Shown here one piece after another: positions 1 to 20,083 of a stretch of 64,000 nt of DNA (positions are counted from its first letter, which is position 1; each line of letters opens with the position of its first letter). Made by a program: the position numbers and the translations under genes. The notes beneath the pieces were generated by a model. That model saw only the letters and a program-made list of their open reading frames with translations. It searched no databases and was not told the origin of the DNA. The stretch is from Lingula anatina (taxonomy: Eukaryota > Brachiopoda > Lingulata > Lingulida > Lingulidae). The DNA lies in assembly GCF_001039355.2 (NCBI RefSeq), contig NW_019775391.1, positions 1,012,169 through 1,076,168 on the forward strand. The letters run 5' to 3'.

Positions 1-304
1 GTAAGACTAATTTAGAAGATTATAAAATAAAGAGGAATGGATATTTATTTTAGTATTTAAAGGAGTATAATTGTGGTGTAATGATATTTGCCATGATATT
101 TTGTGATTATTTAGTCATTATGCACTAGTTTAATGTTTCATAGATCTGTACTGTACTTTTCAAATTTATATTTGTATAAATTGAAATATTCTAGATCATG
201 TACAGCATTTTATTATGTTGTTTTGTTATGTTATGGTGTGTGTTTGCATAAGAATTGCTCTTTTTTATAACAGAACAATAAGCATCTAATTTAATATATT
301 TCAG

Positions 305-7203
<6,899 letters not shown>

Positions 7204-9231
7204 CAGAATCCCCTATGTATAAAGACTGGTGTTTATGTTAGACATACGCCAGTGTGACACACATATTTAATGTTGATTTCACAGCATATCGTCAGGGAGG
7301 AACCACACTAGGACCAATTGTTATTATGATGACCCAGATTACATGGGAGAGACAGAGATTCTTGAGCCAGTGACAGCAATGATGTGGTGTTATATATATG
7401 AGTCAGTCATAGGACACTGACATGATACTTGTAGCATTTAATGATAAGCTTGAAAACATGCTGGGTTATGGGCAGCAGGTGGAAGGAAGTTAACTTAAAC
7501 TAACCTGGGACAATTTATAGCAAAGCATGGGAAGAGATATGTGTGTGATGACACTCCTTGAGGATTTGTTATTTCTGTATTACTTATTCAGAGTTTCACT
7601 ACCATCTTTTATGAAGATAATTAAGGAAGACATTTGAGTTGGTGGTTTTTGAATGATGTAGTACTGTTTTCTTGATAATTTTAAATTTCCAGTAACTGCC
7701 TTCTGAGATTAACAAACTTTTGGGGTTATTAAACGTTTTAGTAAGATTCAGTGTTACCCCGTGGGTTTTACTAATGTGAGCTACACAAGTGATGTTGCTG
7801 CTTTGTTCTAAATATGATTTCATGGAACAACTGCCAGTTGTTCTGCACCCTCTGTCTCAGATTTGATTTGAAACTCGCTCCTATGAAGATCATCATGATT
7901 GGACAATAGGTAATGTACTGAAACTCAGGTTGATGTGATGGAATAAGAGTATGGCGTAACAAGACAAGGGTAAATATGGCATGTGTATATACTTAGAAAA
8001 TAACTCGATGAGCAGATCAATGACAGTATCTAGTTAGTGTAAAATAAGATTGTATACATGTTGCAGATGTTCTTGTTTTGTTTTTGTTGTTAAAATAGAA
8101 AGTGTACAATCTTCATACAAAAAAGGTGAAATTGTCATTTGAAATGCATCTTTTTCCACCTGAGAATGTTTAAAGTGCTTTGAACTGTTAAGTTATAGGT
8201 GCACTGTTTGCCCTACTGAAGGCGTGTAATTTGTACAATGATCTCTTTGCAACCTGAAGTTAAAATGTAGCTAGTCATTGGATGAATTGGTGGTGCTGAG
8301 TTCTGAACGGCAGTTAGAAACTATTCTTAGAAAGAGTTTATTGTGCAAGAAAAGAATGAGACTGTCAAACGTATGTAAAGCATCATAATTTTTGAAATCC
8401 ATACAAGTTTAGATGATGTCTCCAGCATCTTAACACATAAAACTGATACAAACTTTGACAATGTACTCTCAATTTTAAATTGAGAAATCAGCATTGTTTT
8501 AAATGATATGTGCTTTCTTATCATAGTTAACTCAAGGCACTATATTGTCCAGGTATTTTGGAAAAAGTGAGGGTTCATCTACCCAGTCATTTTAAAATCC
8601 CTTTCATGTACTGTCAACTAGCCAGATGAAAATTGCACTAATCCAAATTGTTAAGGTTCTGTCAACCAACTTTACTTGGTGGACTTAATGGAAGTATAAA
8701 ATGTATTAGTTTATGTTTTATTACTGTATTTGTCCATAGCTTGTATATATGTTGCAGATTACTTGTTATGGTAGAAAAGTACCAAGAGTTTGTCAATAAA
8801 CGTTGATTGAGGAATATTTTGTTAGTGATTTGTTTCCAAGTCTGCATGGTAGTACTTTTCTCTCAGTTAAACAAAAACGGTGCATATTAAGTAAGTTGGC
8901 AAGACCGTTTAATCCTAATTTATTTTATATATAACTAGTAAATTTATACAACGAATGCTTAAGAAATAGCATAGATGGTAGGTCCAAACTCCCAGTGATG
9001 TAAATGTGTAGTTCAAATGTGTTTGTTGAGACGTCTGCACAGCAAACGCAATCAAACATGGCAGCGCCCTGCAGACTCCGCTGCACTCGCGATATGCCTA
9101 CCTGTTGTTCAGTGTTATGACCGTGAAGTTGGCTAGATGACATTTAGACAGGATGTCCAAAATAGTGGTAATCTCTCAGTGATTGAGTTCATGATTCAAG
9201 GGTATATTTGATACACAACACCACGAAAAGT
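7204..9231 (+). other. RHOT 3' UTR and ABCB10 promoter region
   Basis: No coding exon is visible in this 2-kb spacer. The best RHOT polyadenylation signal is AATAAA at 8795-8800, implying a 3' UTR of about 1.6 kb. The segment after it, up to the ABCB10 start at 9232, must contain the ABCB10 promoter; 9050-9130 is locally richer in GC and CpG than its flanks. No TATA box or other specific site can be named with confidence. Confidence 0.6.
8795..8800 (+). terminator. RHOT polyadenylation signal
   Basis: AATAAA followed within about 20 bp by GT/T-rich sequence (GATTGAGGAATATTTTGTT). It is the strongest canonical signal between the RHOT stop and the next gene. Confidence 0.55.
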
Positions 9232-12200
9232 ATGGCGTATGTTAGCTGCAGTAGGCTCAGGTTTGTGATTTCATCTTGGCAGAACACAAGCAGCTGTTGT
9301 GGGACCAGAATATTAAACCCATTGCGGTCACATTCATCTTTAGGTTCAAATAACTCGTCCATAAGAACCTTCAAATGGAATTTATCAAAGACGAGGACTA
9401 AACTTATTCCTGTGCGATATTTTCAAGGAGGTCGCAGATGTTTTGCCAAAGCCAGAGGACCTTTCACTCGAAACAGCAACATTACATCATCGCCCATTAA
9501 TGGAAAAGTAACGCGAATACCCAAGGCTTCAGAAATTAAAAGGTTGCTCTCTTTAGCCAAGCCAGAAAAATGGAGACTTGCTGGTAAATATAATTTTTTC
9601 GAATTAGCTTTTTAGTATGGCATTCTTCTATGTATAGTTTTACAATCATTCTCGTACTTTTGAATTGGTTTTAAACATATGATTTTTAAATGGCTGTTTT
9701 TTATCAGTAGTATTTTTGATTGTTTTCATGAAAACCGTGCAGATTTCTAAACATCAACGTGGATCATATGTCTATTAGTATATGATAGATGAGGGTGGTC
9801 AAGCTGTCAAGTTTCAAATTGTTCCAAGGATAATAACAGGCATTATATCACATTTTCACTGTTCTGTTGGTTATATTATACTGCAGACTTAAGTCTCTAG
9901 CAGTGGGTCAAGAGAATCAGAGTCATTTTAAAAATTCAGCCTTTGAATAGGAATATTTATTAAATTTTGAAAATATGTCTTTTTTGTTATTTTGTTAAAG
10001 AGGCAATTCAGTATGTATGGGGATATAAAATTATTGTTCAAATGAATTAGCCAACAAGCCCAGGTAACCTACTTGTCTTTAAAGTGTACCAAAGTTCATT
10101 AACAGCTAATTTTCCAATAAGTCACCATCTCAAGAAGGTGGAGAAGATATATCAATATATAGAAATTGAAAAGAAGTTCACATAGTGCATATTACTGAAC
10201 TACTAGTATTTAAGGTCCCAAATTATATGTATTCATAACATTGCATTTCACATAAAATACATGTATTTAAAAAGATATATTGCTTATAAAGATGCAACTA
10301 CAATTTATTAATGATTTTTAAAATTAATTTTTGTTTCAGGTGCTATTGGTCTGTTGTTGGTATCCAGCGCAGTGACAATGTCCATCCCTTTTTGTATTGG
10401 CCGTGTAATAGATACAGTGTCCAGTTTGAACTCAGAGGGAGAAATGACTGACCAGCTGACCAATATTGCTATTTTTCTCACTGGTCTATTTCTGGTTGGA
10501 GCTGTGGCAAACTTTGGGAGGGTGTATTTGATTCAAATCTCAGGTGAGTCAGGTACTCGTGTATAACTTGCCCACATATGGCATGTATGCTAACCATGGG
10601 ATTGGATTTGGAGGAATCGTGTACTCTTGTAGGGTCACTGACATTACAGCTTTCAAAATGCATTGATCTGAACATGTTATTTAAAACAACTACCTGAAAA
10701 CAAAAAGATTTGATGCTACTGTATTAGATATGTAGAATGTGCATTAATGCTGTTATGCATGTGGGGGTTGGCAGCCCTTATGATATATTTCAATTATGCA
10801 GTTCATGAATTCATGTTTGGTGGGTTTACTAGAAGCAAATTATGATAACGACAAACAATAACCCTTCACGTGCCTTTGTTGGAAAGGCTATATTCTCTCT
10901 TAACTTTAATTTTATAGCCTTGATAATAAATAGCTGGGATGACATATTTATTGCGATTATTTTGAGAAGGCTCCTCTGCAGTGTTTGTTTTAACTTATTT
11001 GGAAGGACTGTTTTAAGATAAAACTTTGTCCTGTGATATTTTATTTATTGAATTGTAACTTACTTAAGTTGTTATTCACTATTTCCGTCCACATATTTCA
11101 TGACAGGTCAAAGGATAATCAACACCATGAGGCAGTCAGTTTTTGCGTCAATTCTCAGACAAGAAACTGCTTTCTTTGACAAAAGTAAAAGCGGTGAGCT
11201 GATTAACAGACTGTCAGCAGACACAACAGTGGTTGGCTCCTCTGTCACTCAGAACGTGTCTGATGGGTTAAGAGCTGTGGCACAGGGTGTGGGAGGAATT
11301 TCAATGATGGTACGTCTTACTGAACATTTTATTTTACTAAGTCACTGTATGAATATTTTGTTACCCAATGTAACCATTACCTTAGGGGAATAAAAGATTT
11401 AAGTGAGGCTCTTTTAAGTAAGTACTGCAAAATGTACAAATTGCACTATATTTCTAAAAAAAAAAAAAAGATTATTCAGAGCAGAGAGGAGAGGTTAAAA
11501 AAAGAAATGAGATGGCCCTTTACATTTCCTGAATTCACATGTTACATGTGTTAAAATTCTGTTGTGATTACTACCATTTGGCACATTTGCAATATATACC
11601 AAATGTTATGTCTAACATCTGTGGAAGCAATATTTTTATTTTTAGTCTTAATACTTGATCTGTGATAACCATAATTATTTTGCTGTTGAAAGATTACTGA
11701 CTGGTACATATATTTTAAAATTAAATTACAGGTTTATGTTTCACCCAAGCTAGCTCTAGCAGCTCTAGTCACAGTCCCACCAGTGGCTGTAGTGTTCATT
11801 ATATATGGCAGGTTTCTGAGAAAGATTACCAAATCTGTCCAAGATTCTCTGGCAGAGGCTACACAGGTATAGCATAATGATTATATCATCCGGATAATTC
11901 AATTCAATTTCAATTCAATTTATTTCTGTACTGGTACATAGATTGTCATGACCTTGTACAATATGATATACAAATGACGATACAATACAGTTAGTGCATT
12001 ACCATCTTTATATAATGAAGATAAGTACAAGTAAAATTACTCATAAAATATTCTATCTAAGCAATGAGATAAACCTTGGTGTGATTATAAATTTACCATA
12101 AACATACTATAAACATGTTACACAAAAAGAATATGTTTTTAAAGAACTTAAAACCACCGTTACATAGCTGTTTGATGACATTGATAATTACGATTAATGA

Positions 12201-15200
12201 CAATTACATAAGACAGATAAGTAAATAAGTTACACAGATATAAATATTGTGCCATGTTCAGTCCCACTGCCGAGTCACTTCTCACAACAGTGGGACCATA
12301 CACTGACATTTTAAGGGATATGCTAAGAGTTACCAAGCAGAGCAACCACTTCACTTCTTTTCTTGAATGATTTGATTATAAAGTTGGAGAGGGACATTAA
12401 AGTATCTTTGTTGGCACTGTTAAATACATGGCATAGTTGACTGTCTGGTGGCCTTGAATCAGCTTTTAGGAATGAGGTTTTACTGAAAAAGGTGACTCGG
12501 TCTGTTTTGTACATTGGGCATTGGAATATAAAATGGTATTCATCCTCAATTACCCCTTGTGTGCACAGGCAGATTCTGTCGCACCTTTCAGTTTTTGGCC
12601 TGGTGTGCCGCCCAGTTTCGATGTGGAGTTTATGGTCACTAAGACGTAGTTTAGCAAGGGTTGACAAGGTGTCGTAATTTGTTATTTTATCAACATAAGT
12701 TGCCCTTTCACACTTTTGGTTAAGTATACGGAAAAGAGATAATTTACTGTTGGCTTGAAGTTTGCTATTGCATATTTGGGTAAAGTGGTCAGTTTGTCTT
12801 TGTTTGAAAATTGTGGTGAAGTTTTTTGGAGGTGACTGGCTAAGCCACACATCACCAAGGCCAAATGTGAAAAGGATTTTCGGATACCCTCAGACCATGA
12901 CATACAAGCTGGTCTCAGTGTGTGGACTGCGGGAACCCCTGACTCTGATAAATTTAAATTGATTTATAGAGCTATGCTTTATCAGAAAATCGGTATTACA
13001 GGGTATTCATCTTTTTATTTGTTGAAATCTGTTTTAATATTTGATTATTTTTTTTAGTATAAAGTTACTTCCAATATAACTTCAATCATCTCAATTTTTT
13101 AAACTTCTAGTGTGTCTCTCAGTGTTTCACAGGGCTCATTCCCATTGAGACTATAACTAACAAGTTTTGGATGTATATTTCAGGTTGCTGATGAAAGGAT
13201 AAGCAACATGAGAACAGTCAGGGCATTTGCACATGAAAAACTTGAAATGGGAGCATACAATAAAAAGATACAACATATTTTAGACCTGTCCTACAAGGAG
13301 GCAATGGCCAGGGCAGTTTTCTTTGGCTCTGTAAGTAGACTTGGGCCTGGAATTTCAAAACTTTTATGTCAACAATATATAATTGTAAATATCCATAACT
13401 TAAGTCATCCAAGATTCCTCAAATTTGCCAAAGCATTTATAATGATAATGATAATGATNTATTTTTTTTCTGTTTGAAGACCATCAAAATGGAGGATGGA
13501 TCAACAAAGATACTTTGGAATACTGTCAGAAAATATCTCTGGATCTGCTCCTGTTATTGACCATGTTACCTGTTGTGCATGATTAAAATTCAGTGTTGAC
13601 TGACAGTGCTATTATAAGCATTATTTATTATTGCATCAAAATTGACAAAATGACCTTTTTTTTTTTTGCATCTTTATTTTCTGTTTTTTGTCTGTACATT
13701 TGACAGCTTTGCTGCCTTGTTTGTTATTTTGTTAAAGAGGCAATTCAGTATGTATGGGGATATAAAATTATTGTTCAAATGAATTAGCCAACAAGCCCAG
13801 GTAACCTACTTGTCTTTAAAGTGTACCAAAGTGCATTAACAGCTAATTTTCCAATAAGTCACCATCTCAAGAAGGTGGAGAAGATATATCAATATATAGA
13901 AATTGAAAAGAAGTTCACATAGTGCATATTACTGAACTACTAGTATTTAAGGTCCCAAATTATATGTATACATAACATTACATTTCACATAAAATACATG
14001 TATTTTAAAAGATATATTGCTTATAAAGATGCAACTACAATTTATTAATGATTTTTAAAATTAATTTTTGTTTCAGGTGCTATTGGTCTGTTGTTGGTAT
14101 CCAGCGCAGTGACAATGTCCATCCCTTTTTGTATTGGCCGTGTAATAGATACAGTGTCCAGTTTGAACTCAGAGGGAGAAATGACTGACCAGCTGACCAA
14201 TATTGCTATTTTTCTCACTGGTCTATTTCTGGTTGGAGCTGTGGCAAACTTTGGGAGGGTGTATTTGATTCAAATCTCAGGTGAGTCAGGTACTCGTGTA
14301 TAACTTGCCCACATAAGGCATGTATGCTAACCATGGGATTGGATTTGGAGGAATCGTGTACTCTTGTAGGGTCACTGACATTACAGCTCTCAAAATGCAT
14401 TGATCTGAACATGTTATTTAAAACAACTACCTGAAAACAAAAAGATTTGATGCTACTGTATTAGATATGTAGAATGTGCATTAATGCTGTTATGCATGTG
14501 GGGGTTGGCAGCCCTTATGATATATTTAAAATATGCAGTTCATGAATTCATGTTTGGTGGGTTTACGAAGCAAATTATGATAACGACAAACAATAACCCT
14601 TCACGTGCCTTTGTTGGAAAGGCTATATTCTCTCTTAACTGTAATTTTATAGCCTTGATAATAAATAGCTGGGATGACATATTTATTGCGATTATTTTGA
14701 GAAGGCTCCTCTGCAGTGTTTGTTTTAACTTATTTGGAAGGACTGTTTTAAGATAAAACTTTGTCCTGTGATATTTTATATATTGAATTGTAACTTACTG
14801 AAGTTGTTGTTATTCACTATTTCCGTCCACATATTTCATGACAGGTCAAAGGATAATCAACACCATGAGGCAGTCAGTTTTTGCGTCAATCCTCAGACAA
14901 GAAACTGCTTTCTTTGACAAAAGTAAAAGCGGTGAGCTGATTAACAGACTGTCAGCAGATACAACAGTGGTTGGCTCCTCTGTCACTCAGAACGTGTCTG
15001 ATGGGTTAAGAGCTGTGGCACAGGGTGTGGGAGGAATTTCAATGATGGTACGTCTTACTGAACATTTTATTTTACTAAATCACTGTATGAATATTTTGTT
15101 ACCCAATGTAACCATTACCTTAGGGGAATAAAAGATTTAAGTGAGGCTCTTTTAAGTAAGTACTGCAAAATGTACAAATTGCACTATATTTCTAAAAAAA

Positions 15201-17230
15201 AAAGATTATTCAGAGCAGAGAGGAAAGGTTAAAAAAGAAATGAGATGGCCCTTTACATTTCCTGAATTCCCATGGTACATGTGTTAAAATTCTGTTGTGA
15301 TAACTACCATTTGGCACATTTGCAATATATACCAAATGTTATGTCTAACATCTGTGGAAGCAATGTTTTTTTTTCAGTCTTAATACTTGATCTGTGATAG
15401 CCATAATTATTTTGCTGTTGAAAGATTACTGACTGGTACATATATTTTAAAATTAAATTACAGGTTTATGTTTCACCCAAGCTAGCTCTAGCAGCTCTAG
15501 TCACAGTCCCACCAGTGGCTGTAGTGTTCATTATATATGGCAGGTTTCTGAGAAAGATTACCAAATCTGTCCAAGATTCTCTGGCAGAGGCTACACAGGT
15601 ATAGCATAATGATTATATCATCGGGATAATAGAACCCCTGACTCTGACAAATTCAAATTGATTTATAGAGCTATGCTTTATCAGAAAATCGGTATTACAG
15701 GGTATTCATCTTTTTATTTGTTGAAATCTGTTTTAATATTTGATTATTTTTTTTAGTATAAAGTTACTTCCAATATAACTTTAATCATCTCAATTTTTTA
15801 AACTTCTAGTGTGTCTCTCAGTGTTTCACAGGGCTCATTCCCATTGAGACTATAACTAACAAGTTTTGGATGTATATTTCAGGTTGCTGATGAAAGGATA
15901 AGCAACATGAGAACAGTCAGGGCATTTGCACATGAAAAACTTGAAATGGGAGCATACAATAAAAAGATACAACATGTTTTAGACCTGTCCTACAAGGAGG
16001 CAATGGCCAGGGCAGTTTTCTTTGGCTCTGTAAGTAGACTTGGGCCTGGAATTTCGAAACTTTTATGTCAACAATATATAATTGTAAATATCCATAACTT
16101 AAGTCATCCAAGATTCCTCAAATTTGCCAAAGCATTTATAATGATAATGATTCCATTACCATGCAATTCCTGTGTACTGCAAGAAAACTGGCCTTGGTTT
16201 TATCTAGAAAACTTGTTTATTTTGTAAATATCTGTTGTTAGGAGCATGAAAATGGCTTGTTGAAGCTAAGTCCTTAGAATGTTTTATTTGCCTTTTAATT
16301 ATTTTATAGTTTTCATTTTACAATATAAGCTGTAGATATCATCAAGATAAGTATGTGGGCATGTCCAGCTGTGCCCATTGTTAAAATGAAAAAAACATTG
16401 ACTTTCATAAAACACATTTATCATATGCTTTTATATCCATATATATTTTTCAAAAGCTAAATTTTGAAATTGATGTTTTGAAAAACTTACAAATTTCAGA
16501 CTGGTTTAGCGGGCAATGGTCTTGTCTTGTCTGTTTTCTATGTTGGTAGCAGAATGATGCATGATTCACAAATCACTGTTGGAGATTTGACATCATTTCT
16601 AATGTATGCCTTCTATATAGGAATATCACTGTCAGGTCAGTTATGTCAGGAATATTTTTGTTATTATTGTATCATTAATAACTAGGCATGTTATAATCAG
16701 TTTTATTTAATATTCTTATCAGATGTTTTTGAATTTTAAAAATGTTTTAAGTTGCATTGACAAACATCAAGATTAACAAAGGTTATCAGAAGATGGATTT
16801 CATCTTCAGAAGATTGATATGTATCATATTTAAGTACAAGTTTATAATACTATTTATGATGTGTATCACTAGTTCTTTCTATTCGTAATATGCATCACAT
16901 TTAAGGCAGGAATTAGATATATTTGTGATTTATATCACATTTAAGATGTGGCTTAATTTTATTTATTACTTACATTACATTTTAGGTATGAGTTCATTTT
17001 ATTCGGAGTTGAACCGAGCACTTGGAGCAAGTACAAGGATATGGGAAATAATTGATAAAACTCCTACAATTCCAATTTCGGGTAAGGCTGTGTGTGTTAT
17101 ATTAATTTACTTAAGGTGTGTGACAGTTTGGTAATGAAACTAGACATGGTTGTTTTATAGAACCCCCCCCCCCCCTCCCAAAAAAAAAAAAAAAAAAAGG
17201 TGCCTGTTGCAGCACTTTGTAAGAGCAAAA

Positions 17231-17301
<71 letters not shown>

Positions 17302-19574
17302 CTTTAATTATTCTTCTTCTAGTATTTTTAGAAGTTTTTCAGAAGTTTTTACATAATAGAAGAGAAGAAATGTATACAGAAATGAAATATTTTCTTTTCA
17401 GGCGGGTTAATCCCCAGTGTGCCACTGGCGGGGAACATTGTATTCAAAGATGTCAGCTTTAATTACCCAACCAGAGAAGATGCTGTGATATTCTCTGGTC
17501 TTGACCTACAGATCCCAGCAGGGTCTGTTATGGCTGTGGTAGGGCCTAGTGGCTCTGGGAAATCCACTCTGGCTGGACTGTTCCTCAGGCTTTATGATCC
17601 ACAGAAAGGTGAGAGATTTTTAATGATCAAATGTAATGAATTTGTTGTTTCACAGATTTATTATGTGGTATTGCTTTAGAATAGTGGTCATTTTTGGTGA
17701 AAGCCCAAATTTTTTAACGAGATGAGAAGCACTTACTTTGGTTATCATTTTTGGTTTTGTACTCAAAATATTTGCCAGGGGAACATAAGTTCTTATGTTC
17801 AATAGGGAACTGACCATGAACATAATGAAAATGCCATCTTACTCATAATGTTGTAAATTTTGAAATTTGAAGAAGAGGTTTGTATATTATAGACGTAAAA
17901 TGTATATGTTATTATTATTTTTATTAATTTGATTTTACAATTAATCTTATGTTATTTATATGATATATGTATATTACCCCTCATGTATTCAGGTAGTATC
18001 ACCCTGGATGGTACTGATACCACACAGCTAGACCCAGAGTGGTTGAGACACCAGACAGGCACTGTCAGCCAGGAACCCATTCTGTTCTCCTCCACAGTGA
18101 GGGAAAATATAGCGTACGGCGCCGTGGACCCAGAATCTGTCACAATGGATGACGTGATTGCTGCAGCAAAGAAAGCAAATGCACATTATTTTATCCAGGG
18201 CTTCCCTCAGGGGTACGAGACTGTGGTTGGGGAGAGGGGGCTGATGTTGTCAGGTAAAGAATGGTATTGTCAGATAATTAGATTCTGTACTTGAAATTGT
18301 CACAACTTAAAAGTTGATAAAAATTTAAAAGGTCAATTTGCGTACAATTTTTGTACCATAATGGCTTCTTGCTGACGATGGTTATAAGAGGGAGCAAAGA
18401 GGCAGGAAGCTTGTAATTCACCCCTCATCCTTATTTTATTAATGATACCCTGGTTATAGTAGTTATGTTGTAAGAAAACGAGGTGAAAAATTGTAACAGA
18501 AAATATGTCAGTTGAAAAGCTATGTGACAATTGATTGAATTTAACTTTTTACTTCCAAGGGTTAAGTAGAAGTAGTAGTTATATTAAAATCAAATTGAAA
18601 TGGTAACAGAGGAAGGTTTGTACAAATACAACATAAAAGCTTTTTTTTTACCTATTCTACAGGTGGGCAGAGACAGAGAGTAGCCATTGCAAGAGCTATA
18701 CTAAAGGTAGTGTGAATGCCATCAAGATTAAAGTTCATACTTTGAATAGGAGCTTGTCACATCATTTCTGTAGCACTAACTATTTTAAAGCAATTAGAGG
18801 AATGCTCTTATAGCAGCAGTTGTGAAATTTTTTAGATTCTTTATAAAAATACTTGTCTGAGATTATAGGTTGAAAATCGCTTCTATAATAAATATTTAAA
18901 TAGTAAATGTTCTCTTATTTGTTGCAGAATCCTAAAATATTACTGCTGGATGAAGCCACAAGGTAGAACCGTTTCTTTATTTTTCAAATAAAAATTATTT
19001 GTAATGTATTGTTCCTGTTTATGCATACATTTCTTGGTGTGGCAAATTCTCATTTAAACTGGTGCTTTAGTACTTTTGAATAGAATACAAGCTTACATAG
19101 TAATTTGATAATATGATGTAATGCACAGAAATCTCTTTTCATTTTGATTAAAAAAATATTTCGTTCAAGGATGGAAAAATTGCTTCATAATACAAATTGT
19201 CAATTTAGCATTGCTGTATCTTTGGCAGTTCTACTTGAGAAACATTTTTGTTCAACTGTAGTTTTTCCATTCTGCACACTTCAGTGTATGTCAGTCTCTA
19301 CTATTTTCACAATTTTTTCCTCAGTGCTTTGGATGCTGAGAGTGAACACTTGGTTCAGGATGCACTTGAGAAGCTGATGGTAGGACGCTCTGTGATCACC
19401 ATAGCCCACCGCCTGTCCACCATTAAGAATGCAGACAGGATAGCGGTGCTGGACGGAGGAAAAGTTGTAGAACTTGGTTCATACTCTGAGCTCACTCAGT
19501 TATCTAATGGAGTGTTCAGGAAGCTGGTGGAAAGACAGGCCATTGTGATTGATGATGAGAGTCTACAAAGCTGA
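9232..19574 (+). CDS. ABCB10: ABCB10-type mitochondrial ABC half-transporter
   Basis: An inner-mitochondrial-membrane half-transporter of the ABCB10 type. Exons: 9232-9583; then 2-5 in two copies (A: 10340-10543, 11107-11309, 11732-11866, 13184-13330; B: 14077-14280, 14845-15047, 15464-15598, 15883-16029); then 16500-16635, 16986-17081, 17402-17608, 17993-18253, 18663-18706, 18928-18962 and 19325-19574. With one copy of exons 2-5 the product is 689 residues, close to the human 738. The N-terminal exon is basic, Ser-rich and poor in acids, as a mitochondrial targeting sequence should be. The nucleotide-binding domain has Walker [11 protein letters not shown]-loop VSQEP, signature LSGGQRQR, Walker B LLLDEATSALD and the switch His in [13 protein letters not shown] start at the ATG at 9232; the open frame extends upstream only through a TTG. 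Exon 5A ends in phase 0 while exon 2B needs one carried base, so both copies cannot be in one mRNA. Confidence 0.95.
9983..13458 (+). repeat. Duplicated block, copy A (ABCB10 exons 2-5), ends at an N
   Basis: Matches 13720-16150 at an initial offset of 3737 bp with scattered single-base differences and small indels. Copy A carries an extra ~1034-bp LINE insertion (11899-12932). The match runs to within a few bases of the N at 13459. The coding differences I saw are two synonymous changes in exon 3 and one Ile/Val change in exon 5, a level fit for alleles. Confidence 0.93.
11899..12932 (-). mobile_element. 5'-truncated non-LTR retrotransposon fragment (C-terminal end of its polymerase ORF)
   Basis: This ~1034-bp block is absent from the otherwise matching copy B, so its borders are seen directly. 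On the minus strand an open frame (12323-12850) encodes the tail that follows reverse transcriptase in many invertebrate LINEs: an [15 protein letters not shown] motif followed by a zinc-knuckle-like array (CDRICLC...[11 protein letters not shown]). The element's 3' end, at low coordinates, is a simple TTGAA/ATTGA pentamer tail. A frame change upstream near 12850 shows decay. No long target-site duplication is evident. The clade cannot be assigned from this piece. Confidence 0.85.
13459..13459. other. Single N, probable contig join 2
   Basis: The undetermined base lies where duplicated copy A stops. The 260 bp after it (13460-13719) are not in copy A and include R1 repeat copy 2; from 13720 the sequence repeats 9983 onward. 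This is the pattern of two haplotype contigs placed end to end. Confidence 0.8.
13569..13716 (+). repeat. Dispersed repeat family R1, copy 2
   Basis: Shares CTGTTGTGCATGATTAAAAT-type sequence, TTGCATCAAAATTGACAAAA and TTTGACAGCTTTGCTGCC with the copies at 3015-3150 and 40524-40639. The T-run near 13660 is longer here. It lies at the very start of the contig that follows the N at 13459. Confidence 0.7.
13720..16150 (+). repeat. Duplicated block, copy B (ABCB10 exons 2-5)
   Basis: Near-identical to copy A but without the LINE: where A has the insertion, B reads GGGATAATAGAACCCC uninterrupted near 15620. Copy B is continuous with exon 6 onward, so B is the copy that completes the gene in the assembled sequence. 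Exon borders and phases are the same as in A. Confidence 0.93.
17163..17299 (+). repeat. Poly-C/poly-A tract and (AT)n microsatellite
   Basis: In ABCB10 intron 7: a C-run at about 17163-17176, an A-run ending near 17198, and after a short spacer another A-run leading into about 30 AT dinucleotides (to 17298). Low complexity only; the open frame over it is meaningless. Confidence 0.95.
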
Positions 19575-20077
19575 TGTCTGCATTGGCTTTAAGCAGTTGC
19601 CTTCAAGTGTCTTGCATTTGGACATTTTCTATTTAAATAGTGGTTTTTATAGTCAAGTTTTACTGCTGGCATTGGTTTTTATTTGCTTTTCAGCAAATTA
19701 GTACTCCATTTGAGGTAATAAGGTTATCAATCATAATCATGGCAACTGAGAATTTTAATTTTACTACTAGCAACAGAAACAGTAAATTAATGCTCCATTT
19801 GGTGCAGTAGTATATTTATGCAACCATGGTAACCAATGATTTATTATATAATAGGATAACTGCAAGGCTGGAGAATAGGAAATGGTTTGTATTATGTAAA
19901 ATTGTAAGGATTGAAGTAACGTACGTAGATATGATAATGATCAAAATAATTCATGCTGATAGTATAAGACCTTGTTTTAGTTAATTTAAAAGGGAAGTAT
20001 CTGAAACAGATTTAAATAAAAGATAGTTAAAAGTATTTTGCAAGAAATGTTTCCGAGTGGTTGTGTAACATCAAGTG

Positions 20078-20083
20078 AATAAA
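20078..20083 (+). terminator. ABCB10 polyadenylation signal
   Basis: AATAAA about 500 bp after the stop codon, followed by TTGTGATTTTTG, a GU/U-rich downstream element. Another AATAAA at about 20016 is an alternative. Confidence 0.55.

Noticed and set aside
10340-16029. Mutually exclusive or duplicated ABCB10 exons producing isoforms
   Set aside because: Whole introns are also duplicated with near identity, an N marks the join, and the A5 to B2 junction breaks the frame. Four-exon block swapping would give virtually the same protein.
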